Of a stretch of 64,000 nucleotides of DNA, positions 1-9,800 are shown piece after piece. The position numbers and the translations under genes are program-made. The stretch spans positions 81,748 through 145,747 of the forward strand of contig NZ_PYAX01000018.1 of NCBI RefSeq assembly GCF_003014735.1. The letters run 5' to 3'. How positions within the stretch are numbered: position 1 is the first letter of the stretch; each line of letters opens with the position of its first letter. Below the pieces are notes generated by a model. It did not search any database. It was not told the DNA's origin and saw only the letters and a program-made list of their open reading frames with translations. The DNA comes from Saccharothrix carnea (GTDB lineage Bacteria; Actinomycetota; Actinomycetes; Mycobacteriales; Pseudonocardiaceae).

Positions 1-1
1 C

Positions 2-2272
2 CATCGGTTGGCCGAGTTCCTCGCCGTGCTGACAGATGGTGACGACGACGCCATCCGGGTGCCGCGCGCGGTCGTCGCCGACGACTACGGCTGGGCCGAG
101 CACGTCGTCCACCGGTACTGCGAGACCGACGCCGAGCTGGACGTGTTCTACCGCAACCTCGGGCACTGGCTGGCGGTGATGCGGCTGGTGTCCGGGACGG
201 ACTTGCACGCGGAGAACATCATCGCCTGCGGGCCGGTGCCGGTCGTCGTGGACTGCGAGAGCGTGTTCACGCCACGGCCGCCGCACCCGCCGACCGGCGC
301 GGGCGAGGCCACCGACCGGATCGCCGAGCAGCTCAACGGGACCGTGCTGCGAACCGGTCTGCTGCCCGGCCGCGGCGCAGGTCTGGGGTGGCGCGGCGTG
401 GACGGCTCGGCCATGGGCGGACTGCCCGGCGAACAGCCCGACATCGGGCTGCCCGACCTGGTGGGCGCGGGCACGGACACCGCGCGCGTCGCGATCGTGC
501 CGCAGCGGTTGCCGCCGACCCGGAACCTGCCGAGCCCGCAGCCCCGGCTGGCCCGCCACTGGCCGCGCGTCGTCGCCGGGTTCGACGAGATGGCCGACCG
601 GATCACGCGGTTGGACCGGGCGGGTCGGCTCGCGCCGTTGCTGGCGACGTTCGCCGACTGCGTGGTGCGGGTGATCGTGCGCGACACCGAGTCGTACACC
701 GAGCTGGCGCGGATGCTGTGGCACCCGGCGGGCCTGCACGACCAGGACGCGGCCGTGCGCAAGGCGCGCGCGTTGCTCGCCCGGCACTCGATGAACACGC
801 GTGGGCCGGGCGATCCGGACGTGCACGCGGCCGAGGTGGCCGAGCTGCTCGACGGCGACATCCCGGTGTTCACCACGACGCCCGCCGAAGGCTGGCTGCA
901 CACGCCCGGCGGCCTGGTCTGCGGGCCCCGCGTGGACCAGGTGGAGCTGGCGTTGGCCAACTGGCGCACCGCCGACCTCGCGCTGGAACGCCGCGTCACG
1001 CACGCGGCGTTGGTCAGCGCCTACCTGAACCAGGGGGCGGAACCGGAACTCGGCCGGATGGCCGTGCCCGCGCCGGACCTGTCCTCTTTGGACTCACGAC
1101 GACGGGTGCTGGCCGCAGGGCTGATGCGTGAGCTGGCGCAGGAGGCGGTGCGCGGCGGTGACGGCACGGCCACCTGGTTCGCCCCGATCCTGGACCGCTC
1201 CGGGTGGCAGACCACTCCCCTGACACCGGACCTGTACGGCGGAACGTTGGGTGTCGCCGTGCTGCTCGCGGCCTACCGCCGGGAGGTGGCGGCGGGACGT
1301 GCCGACCCGGTGGACGGCGTGTCGGAACTGCTCGACGCGACCGTGCGGACGGCCGAGTTGACCCAGCGGTGGTGGGCCGCGCAGGCGGAGCACACGCGCC
1401 GGAGGCCGGACCCCGTTGGCGGGTACATCGGCCTCGGCTCGCAGATCTGGTGCTGGCTCACCCTGCACCGGCTGGGGCTGGACTGCCTGGACGACGCGGA
1501 ATTCCTGGCTGAGCAGATGCCCGCCGCGATCGCCGCGAGCGAGGGACCGGACCTGGTGGTGGGCACGGCGGGCGCGATCGTGCCGCTGTTGATGCTCGCT
1601 TCCCGCACCGGTGAGGCGCGCTGGGTGGATCTCGCGCTGGAAGCGGGCAACCGGTTGGCCGCGTCGGCGCGCACGGAGGACGGCGTGACTCGATGGGCCG
1701 CACCGAACTGGCCCGATGGCATCGGCGGTTTCGCCCACGGTGCGACCGGTATCGGGTGGGCTTTGGGCAAACTGGCGGCCGTCACCGGCGAGCGCCGGTT
1801 CGCGGTGCTGGCGGAGGGCGCGGCGGCGTTCGAGGAGACCTGGTACGACCGGGAACGCGCCGCGTGGATGGACCCGCGTGAGCCGGACACCGTTGCCGCC
1901 GCTTGGTGTCATGGGGCGATCGGCGTCGGCTTGGCGACTGAGGATTCGGACGTGCTGCGGCGGGCGGCGGCTTCGGGGCTGCGTGACGGTGTCGGTTGGA
2001 CCCACACCTTGTGCCACGGTGACTTGGGGACGTGGGAGCTGTTGGTGAAGGCTTTGGATGCCGGGCTGGCGCCTGACGGGCTTGATCGGGCGGCGGTGGA
2101 TGCGATGGTGATCGGCAGCCTGGAGGCCAATGGGGTGACCACGGGGTTGGCGCGGGAGGTGTACTCGCCGAGCATCATGTCGGGGTCGGGCGGCATCGCC
2201 TACCAACTGCTGCGCCTGCACCCGGACTGCGACCTGCCGTCCGTGCTGCTCCTGTCGGACGGTCCGTCGTGA
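2..2272 (+). CDS. lanM: LanM class II lanthipeptide synthetase, 5' end outside window
   Basis: The reading frame is open from the first bases, so the N-terminus lies outside the window. The visible part begins inside the DUF4135 dehydratase domain. GTDLHAENI followed by VVVDCESVF matches the catalytic Asp/His segment that phosphorylates Ser/Thr of the precursor. RVIVRDTESY matches the second conserved Arg/Thr motif. The C-terminal half is a LanC cyclase with GGFAHGATGIG, WCHGAIGVG and LCHGDLG, which supply the Cys, Cys and His zinc ligands (codons near 1904 and 2010). Members of this family install dehydro-residues and then lanthionine rings. An ABC exporter and a flavoprotein follow on the same strand. 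No precursor peptide gene is visible, so it should lie to the left. The stop codon sits just before a long inverted repeat. Confidence 0.93.
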   Translation, partial: HRLAEFLAVLTDGDDDAIRVPRAVVADDYGWAEHVVHRYCETDAELDVFYRNLGHWLAVMRLVSGTDLHAENIIACGPVPVVVDCESVFTPRPPHPPTGAGEATDRIAEQLNGTVLRTGLLPGRGAGLGWRGVDGSAMGGLPGEQPDIGLPDLVGAGTDTARVAIVPQRLPPTRNLPSPQPRLARHWPRVVAGFDEMADRITRLDRAGRLAPLLATFADCVVRVIVRDTESYTELARMLWHPAGLHDQDAAVRKARALLARHSMNTRGPGDPDVHAAEVAELLDGDIPVFTTTPAEGWLHTPGGLVCGPRVDQVELALANWRTADLALERRVTHAALVSAYLNQGAEPELGRMAVPAPDLSSLDSRRRVLAAGLMRELAQEAVRGGDGTATWFAPILDRSGWQTTPLTPDLYGGTLGVAVLLAAYRREVAAGRADPVDGVSELLDATVRTAELTQRWWAAQAEHTRRRPDPVGGYIGLGSQIWCWLTLHRLGLDCLDDAEFLAEQMPAAIAASEGPDLVVGTAGAIVPLLMLASRTGEARWVDLALEAGNRLAASARTEDGVTRWAAPNWPDGIGGFAHGATGIGWALGKLAAVTGERRFAVLAEGAAAFEETWYDRERAAWMDPREPDTVAAAWCHGAIGVGLATEDSDVLRRAAASGLRDGVGWTHTLCHGDLGTWELLVKALDAGLAPDGLDRAAVDAMVIGSLEANGVTTGLAREVYSPSIMSGSGGIAYQLLRLHPDCDLPSVLLLSDGPS

Positions 2273-2295
2273 CCGGCGAAAAGCCTGAAGAGCTT

Positions 2296-2738
2296 TCAAA
2301 AGCGTCCTCGCCGGACGGGCAGATCAGCAGGATGACCCCAAATGCCGTCTGGATGTCCTGTTGGGTTGGTGGTCCGGACTCCGTGTCATCCCACCGACCT
2401 CCCTCCGGGCTACCACACGTGTCAAGGGCGGCGCGGGGGTCGCCGGCGGGCGCGGGGTCGAGCGGCGCCGGGGCGGGTGCGGCTGCGATGCACTTCCGCT
2501 CTTTGCAGAAGTAGGGGTTCGTGTCATCCCGCCGACCTGGCGCAGCCCTACCGCACGTGTCAAGAGGGCTGGTCCAGCTTTGCCCGCGGCGTCAACTGTG
2601 GGCGCCCTCTTGACGCGTGTGGTAGCCCGGAGGGAGGTCGGTGGGATGACACGAAGCCCGGGACCACGCTGGGTCGGGAGATCCAGGGGTAGTTGGGGTC
2701 ATCCTGCTGATCTGCCCGTCCGGCGAGGACGCTTTTGA
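2296..2738. repeat. Nested long inverted repeat between lanM and the exporter
   Basis: The outer arms at 2296-2341 and 2693-2738 are perfect 46-bp inverted copies. Inside them, 2382-2419 and 2616-2653 are a perfect 38-bp inverted pair, and imperfect pairing continues on both sides. A third, diverged copy of the inner unit (starting CGTGTCATCCC) lies in direct orientation at about 2520-2569. The whole 443-bp block could fold into one long cruciform or RNA hairpin. No transposase or convincing gene is inside it. It may be a terminator or attenuator, a MITE-like element, or a member of a genome-wide intergenic palindrome family. Confidence 0.9.
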
Positions 2739-2760
2739 TCTTTTGATCTTTTGATCTTTT
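2733..2760. repeat. Short tandem repeat TTTTGATC x3
   Basis: Three and a half copies of the 8-bp unit TTTTGATC directly abut the right outer arm of the long inverted repeat. The AT-rich run stands out in this GC-rich sequence. Just beyond it, 2767-2801 is an imperfect direct copy of 2281-2312 (AAGCC-TGAAGA-GCTT followed by GCGTCC-CGCC), so both edges of the palindrome carry related sequence. Confidence 0.85.
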
Positions 2761-2860
2761 CGAGCCAAGCCTTGAAGAACGCTTCGCAGGCGTCCCCGCC
2801 AGAGGGACCCCTGTTTTCATTCTACCGACCGGGTCCGACAATTCCGGCCGGTCGCAGCGG

Positions 2861-4849
2861 GTGGAGGCGGCGGTGAGCGGTCCGGCGGTGAGCGGTGAAG
2901 CGGTGAGCGGTGAAACGGCAAGCGGTGAAGCGGTGAGCGGGGCGGCGGCGACCAAGGCGGCAGAGACCGGGGCGGTGGCGAGCAGCGAAGCGGATCCGCG
3001 TGAAGGCGCACTGGTCACACCACACTGGCAGCTCGACGACTCCGCCGCCACCGCACCCCGCCGCGTCCTGCGCGGCCTGCCCTCGGCCACCTGGCCCGTC
3101 CTCCGCCTGATCCGCCGAGCCGCCCCCGGACCGGCCCTGGCCGTGGCCGTGATGCAGGTCGTGTCGGGCCTCGCGGCGGCGTTCGGGTTGTTCGCCACGA
3201 CGGGCGTGCTCACCGAGTTGTTGGCCAGTGGCGCGGCGACCGAACGCGTGCTGGCCGCGCTGCCCGACCTGCTGCTGGTCGGTGCGGCGTTCGGGTTGCG
3301 CGGCGCGATGGACGTCGGAGTCTCGCTGGCCCACGCGCGGATCACGCCGGCGGTGCGGCGGTTGGCCGAGGAACGGCTGTACGAGGCCAGTCTCGGTGCC
3401 GAGCTGGCGGCGTTCGACGACTCCCGGTTCCACGACCGGATGCACCGCGCCCGTGACCGCGGCCTGTTCTTCCTCGAACGCGCGGCCGACAACCTGGTCG
3501 AGTTGATCGGCGCGCTGCTCGGCATCGTCGCCGCGACGGGCAGCCTGGCGATACTGCACCCGGTGCTGGTGCCCGTGCTGCTGCTGGCCGTGCTGCCGGA
3601 CGGGTGGGCGGTGCAGCGGGCGGCGAAGCTGGCCTACGCCAGTGTCGGCCGCACGGTGGCGCTCGACCGGCGCGTGCAGATGGTGTCCGACCTCGCCACC
3701 GAACGCGAGCCCGCCGCCGAGATCCGCGCCTACCAAGCGGAACCGTTCGTGCTGCACGAGTACCGGGTGGCGGCGGATCCGTTGCGGGACGAGGACATCC
3801 GGCTCGCCACCGCCCAGGCACGCGTCCGCGGTATCGGGCGGGCACTCGCCGGGCTGGGTCTCGCCCTCACCTACGTCGTGCTGGGCGGCCTGGTCCGGTA
3901 CGGCTGGGTGCCGCTCGCCGTCGCGGGCACGGCGGTGATCGCGATCCGGGTGGCGACCACCGCGTTGAACCGGCTGGTGCTGGCCGCCAACCAGCTCGTG
4001 GAGCAGGGCCTGTACGTCGCCGACTACCAGGAGTTCCTGGCCTCCGCCGAACGCTCGCACCGGACCGGCGTCGACACCGCGCTCGACCCGAGCCGGGTGA
4101 CGCTGGACGGGGTCACGTTCCACTACCCCGGCAGCGACCGCCCGGCCGTGCGGGACGTCTCGCTGACCGTGCGGCCCGGCGAGACGATCGCCCTGGTCGG
4201 CGAGAACGGATCGGGCAAGACCACGCTGGCCAAGCTCGTCGCCGGTCTCTACACGCCGACGTCGGGTGAGGTCCGGTGGGCCGACCAGGACATCGCGCTG
4301 GTCGACCGGAGCCGCATCGCCGACCGGGTCATGATGGTGTTGCAGGACCCGGTCCGCTGGCCGCACACCGCCCGGGTGAACGTCGAGGTCGGGCGGCACG
4401 ACCGGCCGGACCCGGACGGGCTGGCGCTGCTGCGCGCGGCCACCCAGGCGGGCGCGGACGAGGTGGTCGACCGGCTGCCGGACGGCTGGCACACGTTGCT
4501 GTCCAAGCAGTTCCGGGGCGGGGTCGAGCTGTCCGGCGGGCAGTGGCAGCGGCTCGCCGTCGCCCGCGGGCTCTACCGGGACGCGCCGCTGCTGATCTGG
4601 GACGAGCCGACCGCCCCGCTGGACGCCAAGGCCGAGTTCGCCGTGTACGAGTCGTTGCGCGCGTTGGCCGAGGACCGGACGGTCGTGCTCATCACGCACC
4701 GGCTGGCCAGCGTGCGGCACGCGGACCGGATCCTCCTGCTGCACGACGGCGAACTCGCCGAAGAGGGCACGCACGCCGAACTGCTCGCGCTGGGCGGCCG
4801 GTACGCGGACCTGTACGAGTTGCAGAGCCGGATGTACGCCGATGCTTGA
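2861..4849 (+). CDS. ABC exporter, fused permease and ATPase, next to lanM
   Basis: This is a type I exporter half-transporter of about 660 aa, with an N-terminal membrane domain (roughly residues 85-370) and a C-terminal ATPase. The ATPase shows Walker A GENGSGKTT, signature LSGGQWQRLAVAR, Walker B LLIWDEPTAPLD and an H-loop (ITHRLAS). There is no N-terminal C39 peptidase domain, so any leader cleavage would need another enzyme. The first 45 residues are low-complexity repeats from a GCGGTGAGCGGTGAA tandem. GTG codons at 2861, 2873, 2888, 2903 and 2933 are all possible starts and none has a good ribosome site. It overlaps the flavoprotein by 8 bp. Position suggests it exports the lanthipeptide, but that is inference. 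Confidence 0.88.
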   Translation: MEAAVSGPAVSGEAVSGETASGEAVSGAAATKAAETGAVASSEADPREGALVTPHWQLDDSAATAPRRVLRGLPSATWPVLRLIRRAAPGPALAVAVMQVVSGLAAAFGLFATTGVLTELLASGAATERVLAALPDLLLVGAAFGLRGAMDVGVSLAHARITPAVRRLAEERLYEASLGAELAAFDDSRFHDRMHRARDRGLFFLERAADNLVELIGALLGIVAATGSLAILHPVLVPVLLLAVLPDGWAVQRAAKLAYASVGRTVALDRRVQMVSDLATEREPAAEIRAYQAEPFVLHEYRVAADPLRDEDIRLATAQARVRGIGRALAGLGLALTYVVLGGLVRYGWVPLAVAGTAVIAIRVATTALNRLVLAANQLVEQGLYVADYQEFLASAERSHRTGVDTALDPSRVTLDGVTFHYPGSDRPAVRDVSLTVRPGETIALVGENGSGKTTLAKLVAGLYTPTSGEVRWADQDIALVDRSRIADRVMMVLQDPVRWPHTARVNVEVGRHDRPDPDGLALLRAATQAGADEVVDRLPDGWHTLLSKQFRGGVELSGGQWQRLAVARGLYRDAPLLIWDEPTAPLDAKAEFAVYESLRALAEDRTVVLITHRLASVRHADRILLLHDGELAEEGTHAELLALGGRYADLYELQSRMYADA

Positions 4850-6215
4850 CCTGGTAGCACCGGACGACCCCCGTTACGCGTGGTCCCGCAGCCAGTTCAT
4901 CGGACGTCCGGACGAGGTGCTGCCGCGCGAGGTGGCCCGGTGCTCCTCGGCCGCCGACGTGGTCGCCGCGCTCGCCCTGGCGCGGGACCGCGGGTGGCCG
5001 TTCGCCGTCCGCGGCGGCGGGCACAGCAACGCCGGCCACTCCAGCACCACCGGCCTCCTGCTCGACCTCACGCCATCGGACGGGATCTCCGCGGCGGGCG
5101 ACCTGGTCACGGTCGGCGGCGGTGTCCGGATCGGACGGTTGTCCGAAGCACTCGCGGCGGTGGGTCGGCTGGTGCCGGTCGGGTCGTGCCCCTCGGTCGG
5201 CGTGGTCGGCGCGGCGCTCGGTGGCGGGTTCGGCGGCCACGGTCGCCTGCACGGGCTGACGTGCGACGCCCTGGTGTCCGCCGAGGTCGTGTTGGCGTCC
5301 GGGCAGGTGGTGGAGGCGTCCGACACGGCGCACGCGGACCTGTTCTGGGCGCTGCGCGGCGCGGGTGGCGGCAACTTCGGCGTGGTCACCCGTGCGACGT
5401 TCCGGACCGTGCCCGCCCGACCACGCACCCACCTGCGCCTGGCCTGGGACTTCCACCACGCCGCGGCGCTCGTCCGGTGGTGGCAGCGGTGGGCGCCCGA
5501 CGCTGCTGACGACGTGTCGGTGGAACTGGTCGCGCTGTGCCCGGAGTTCCCGGACGAGGAGCCGGTGGTGATGCTCGTCGGCGCCGCGCCGAACCGTGCC
5601 GCGGTCGACGCGATGCTCGACTCGTTCGGCGTGCCGCCGGCGTCCGCCGAGGTGGTCGACGTGTCCGCCGCCGACGCCGTGCTGCTGCACGCCACCCCGC
5701 ACTCGGCCGTCGCCCGCGACCCGGTCGAGATCCCGCTCGTGCACGACCGGCCCGGCATGTCCACCGCCAAGACCGAGTTCTTCGACCGGCCGCTGCCGGA
5801 CCACGTGGTGACGGCGCTGCTGGCGCGCTTCGTCGCCGAACGCGCGCACGGTGAGCTGCGCGAGATCGCCTTCACGCCGTGGCGCGGCGCGTACGGGCGG
5901 GTGGCGTCGGACGCCACCGCGTTCGCCCACCGCAGTCCGGCGTTCCTGGTCAAGCACACCGTCCTGGTGGGCCCGAACGGTGCGGCCCGACGTGGCCGGG
6001 AAGTGCTGGACCGGCTCGCCGCCGCGTGGGCCATCGCGCACCCGTGGGGCACGGGCCGGGTCTACCCGAACTTCCCCGACCCGGCCCAGGTGGACTGGCC
6101 GACCGCGTACTACGGGGCCAACCTGTACCGCCTGCGCGCGGTGAAGGCGCGCTACGACCCGGACGGCACGTTCACGTTCGCCCAGTCCATCCCGGTCGGG
6201 GTCACTCGTCGGTGA
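4842..6215 (+). CDS. FAD-linked oxidoreductase, berberine-bridge (BBE) type
   Basis: This 457-aa flavoprotein has a PCMH-type FAD domain and a C-terminal BBE domain (ending YGANLYRLRAVKARYDPDG then QSIP). RGGGHSNAG places His61 at the usual 8-alpha-histidyl attachment site. GSCPSVGVVG places Cys116 at the 6-S-cysteinyl site, so bicovalent FAD is likely. Family members oxidise alcohols, amines or sugars with O2. The ATG lies inside the end of the ABC gene (8-bp overlap), implying translational coupling and a shared operon with the lanthipeptide genes. It may tailor the peptide, but the substrate is unknown. Its 3' end overlaps the convergent 6202-6615 gene by 14 bp. Confidence 0.9.
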   Translation: MLDLVAPDDPRYAWSRSQFIGRPDEVLPREVARCSSAADVVAALALARDRGWPFAVRGGGHSNAGHSSTTGLLLDLTPSDGISAAGDLVTVGGGVRIGRLSEALAAVGRLVPVGSCPSVGVVGAALGGGFGGHGRLHGLTCDALVSAEVVLASGQVVEASDTAHADLFWALRGAGGGNFGVVTRATFRTVPARPRTHLRLAWDFHHAAALVRWWQRWAPDAADDVSVELVALCPEFPDEEPVVMLVGAAPNRAAVDAMLDSFGVPPASAEVVDVSAADAVLLHATPHSAVARDPVEIPLVHDRPGMSTAKTEFFDRPLPDHVVTALLARFVAERAHGELREIAFTPWRGAYGRVASDATAFAHRSPAFLVKHTVLVGPNGAARRGREVLDRLAAAWAIAHPWGTGRVYPNFPDPAQVDWPTAYYGANLYRLRAVKARYDPDGTFTFAQSIPVGVTRR

Positions 6216-6615
6216 GGTCGACGTCGGCGAGGTCGTCCACCCCGACCACGTCGGCGCCGTGGAACACCACGACCACGCCCAGCTCGGTGAAACCGGGGAC
6301 GCGGCACTCGGCGAACCGGACCAGCCAGTCCCGGCCGGGGTGGAAGGTGAACTCCGGGCCGGACACGGCGTCGGGACCGTAGCCGGGGCGGTCGCGCAGG
6401 TGGCCGGCCACGGCCTGGTGGGCGGTGGCGAGCAGCCGGTCGCGGTCGCGCAGGACCGAGCCGATGAACGGCAGGTCGAGGTCGTCGGTGGTGGCCGGCT
6501 CCTCCACCAGCACGCTCACCGACGCCCCGGCGGCGGTCGCGTTCCAGCACGCCACACCTTCGGGCACGTGGTCCACCGGGGTCAGCTCGCCGAAACCGGG
6601 AATCGTGATCGTCAC
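6202..6615 (-). CDS. Conserved hypothetical protein, 137 aa
   Basis: The product is a small soluble protein without signal peptide or membrane segment. It starts at a GTG (6613-6615 on the complement) and ends within the last codons of the flavoprotein gene. It is rich in beta-prone stretches (ASVSVLVEEP, LGVVVVFHGADVVGV) with an acidic C-terminus. I recognise no family or catalytic motif. Being convergent with the lanthipeptide operon, it probably does not belong to it. Confidence 0.7.
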   Translation of the reverse strand: MTITIPGFGELTPVDHVPEGVACWNATAAGASVSVLVEEPATTDDLDLPFIGSVLRDRDRLLATAHQAVAGHLRDRPGYGPDAVSGPEFTFHPGRDWLVRFAECRVPGFTELGVVVVFHGADVVGVDDLADVDLTDE

Positions 6616-6736
6616 CCGGCGATCCTAGTGCCGCCCTCGGCGCCGCTCCCGGACGCGACCGGAACCGGGCCGCCAGGTCGGCGAGAACCGGTCCGCCGGT
6701 CCCTTGACGGCGGCACCACCCGTGAAGTTCGCTGTG

Positions 6737-6750
6737 GGAGAGCGCTCTCC
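6737..6750. promoter_or_regulatory. LacI-family (CebR-like) operator upstream of GH3
   Basis: GGAGAGCGCTCTCC is a perfect 14-bp palindrome 67 bp upstream of the GH3 start. It closely resembles the GGGAGCGCTCCC operators bound by LacI-family sugar repressors such as CebR in actinomycetes. It implies induction of the glycosidase by a sugar. No LacI-family gene is in the window. Confidence 0.7.
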
Positions 6751-6816
6751 GAGAGTCTGTCTACGATCCGCGGCCGGCGGCACACCGGCCGCGGGTCACC
6801 CCTGCCTGGAGTCGCC

Positions 6817-9800
6817 ATGCCCGAAGCACCCACCCGGCACCGCCGCCGGGTACCGTCCCTGCTCCCCTTCCCGCGCCGCGGGCGGTTCTCCCCCGCCCTG
6901 CTCGCACTGCCGCGACGTCGCCGGGTCCGGCCCCTGCCCGCCGTGCTGAGCGTCGTCGCCGCCCTGGTCGCCGGACAGCTCGCCATCGGGTCGCCCTCGG
7001 CGCAAGCGGCCGGGGTCCTGCTGTCGCAGGGCAAGCCGACCACCGCGTCGTCCGCCGAGAACGGCGGCACCGCCGCGTCCGCCGCCACCGACGGCAACGC
7101 GGGCACCCGGTGGTCCAGCGCGTTCGCCGACCCGCAGTGGTTGAGCGTCGACCTGGGCGCCACCGCGACGCTGGACCGCGTGGTGCTGACCTGGGAGGCC
7201 GCGTACGCGACCGCGTTCCAGCTCCAGACCTCGGCTGACGGCGTCACGTGGACCACGGTCCACACCACCGCCAACGGCTCCGGCGGCACGCAGAGCATCC
7301 CGGTCACCGGCACCGGCCGGCACGTGCGGATGTTCGGCACCGCCCGCGCGACCGGCTACGGCTACTCGCTGTGGGAGTTCCAGGTCTACGGCACGACCGG
7401 TGGCACGCCGGCCGGCACGCCGATCTCGGAGTACAAGCAGGTCGCGGCCTCGACCTGGGAGGGCGGCAACGCGCCCGCCGCGGCGCTCGACGGCCGCACG
7501 AACACCCGCTGGTCCAGCCAGTTCGCCGACAACCAGTGGCTGCGGGTCGACTTCGGCGCCGTCGCCACCGTCAACCAGGTCGTGCTGAACTGGGAGGGCG
7601 CGTACGCGCGCGGCTACCGGCTCGAACTGTCGAACGACGCGGTGAACTGGACGTCGATCTACTCCACCACCACCGGAGCGGGCGGCGTGGAACGGCTCAA
7701 CGTCGGCGGCACGGGCCGCTACCTGCGGCTGTTCGCCACCACACGGGCCACCGGCTACGGCGTCTCGTTGTGGGAGTTCCAGGTCTTCGGCACCGTCGAC
7801 ACGTCCGCGGCCACCCCGCCGTTGCTGTCGCCGCCGACCAAGGCCCCGGCGGGGACGGGCCGGTTCGCCCTGTCCGCGCCCGCCGACAACGCGATGGTCA
7901 CGTCGACCCGGCGTCCGGTGTTCTCGTGGGCGTCCGTGCCGGGCGCGGTGCGCTACCAGGTCTGGCTCAACGTCAGCCGCACGGACTACGACTTCACCGC
8001 ATCGGGCAACCTGATCGACCTCTACACCAAGGTCGCCGAGCCGACCGGCACGAGCTACACACCGTCGTGGGACATCGCGGACCGGTGGACGTACAAGTGG
8101 TTCGTCGTCGCGGTGGACGGGTCGGGCGGCACCAGCGCGTCGAACATCCGCACGTTCAGCGTGTACGTGCCGACGTTGGCTTCGGTGGACGACGGTGTGC
8201 GGGTGGTGAACGGCAGCCGTGACCTGAACAAGAACGGCGCGATCGAACCGTACGAGGACTGGCGGCAGCCCGTGGAGACGCGGGTGAACGACCTGCTCGG
8301 TCGGATGACGATCGAGGAGAAGGCGTACCAGATGTTCTACAACGCCCAGGTGTTCCCCCGTTCGGGGTGGCACTTCGGGCCGGCGGAGGCGCAGGACCTG
8401 CACAACGCGTTGCTCGGGTCGAGCGGGACGCGGTTGGGCATCCCGTTCGTGACGGCCGGTGACACGATCGCCGGGTACAAGACGACGTACCCGTTGCAGA
8501 GCGCGTTGGCGGCGGCGCGGAACTACCCGTTGCAGTACAAGCTCGGCGACATGCAGCGGCGTGAGCAGCTGGAGGTCGGGGCGCGCGGTGTGCTGGGGCC
8601 GTTGGCCGAGGTGGGCACGAAGGTGCTGTACCCGCGCATCCAGGAGGGCAACGGCGAGAGCACCGAGGTCGCGCAGGCCCAGGTGCGGGCGCTGGTGGCC
8701 GGGTTGCAGGGCGGGCCGGAGCTGAACCCGGCTTCCGTGCTGGCGACCGTGAAGCACTGGCCGGGTGAGGGTGCCGGTGGTGAGGCGTTGATCGTGTTCG
8801 ACAACGTGACGATCAAGTACCACACCGCGCCGTTCCGGGCCGCGATGGAGGCCGGTGCGGTGAACATCATGCCCGGTTACGCGGGCAGTTCGCTGCTGGA
8901 CCCGGGCGGGCCGGGTGCGGGTGACAGCGCGAAGATCCTCGCGTACCTGCGGCAGAACCTCGGGTACACGGGGCTGATCACGACCGACTGGTTGCCGTCC
9001 GGCTCGTGGGTGGGTGCGGCGAACGCCGGTTCCGACGTGATGGGTGGTGCGGACCCGGGTGCGCCGGGGTTCACCATGGGCCAGTTCACGTCGGGGGTGC
9101 CGGCGGCGCGGATCGACGACGCCGTGCGGCGGGTGCTGCGGTTGAAGTTCAAGCTCGGGATCTTCGAGAACCCGTACGGCGACCCGGTGAACGGGCCCTA
9201 CCGGTTCCACAAGCCGGAGTACGCGGCGCTGGCGAACCAGGCGTCGCGTGAGGCGATGACGTTGTTGAAGAACACTCCCGGTGTGCTGCCGGTGCGGTTG
9301 AACCGGGGTGACAACATCGTGGTGGCCGGTCCGCGTGCGGACGACACGGCCGCGTGCTGCATCTGGACGAGCTACTTCCACCAGGAGTACGGCTCGCAGA
9401 CCATGCTGCAGGCGATCCGCACACGTGCCGCGCAGGCCGGGGTGAACGTGCACAAGGACACCGGGCCGTCGCCGAAGCTGGCGATCGTGGCCGTGGGCGA
9501 GACGTCGTACACGCACGCGACGAGTTGGCCGAAGGAGCAGCCCTACCTGCCGCCCGAGCAGCTGGCGCTGATCCAGGACTTCCACCGCCAGGGCATCCCC
9601 GTCGTGGTCGCCCTGGTGCTCCCCCGGCCCTACGTGATCACGGAGTGGCACAACCTGGCCAGCGCGATCGTCGTGACCTACCGCGGTGGTGAGGAGATGG
9701 GTCCGGCGCTGGCCTCGCTCCTGTTCGGCGACTACACCCCGACCGGCAAGCTGCCGTGGCAACTGCCGCGGGCGTTGTCCGACGTCCTCCGCCCCGGTGG

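Noticed and set aside
2269..2514. Small frame starting at a GTGA overlap with the lanM stop, considered as a lanthipeptide precursor
   Set aside because: It runs straight into the long inverted repeat, has a single Cys, no recognisable leader, and its second half is low-complexity Gly/Ala. The overlap looks accidental.
2296..2738. Insertion sequence with terminal inverted repeats
   Set aside because: The arms are perfect, but the interior has no transposase and no target duplication could be recognised. At most it is a non-autonomous element, so it is listed as a repeat.
2822..4774. 650-aa open frame antisense to the ABC exporter
   Set aside because: Composition (Arg/Gln/Val/His-rich, no domain) is typical of the antisense frame of GC-rich genes, and the plus frame has complete ABC motifs.
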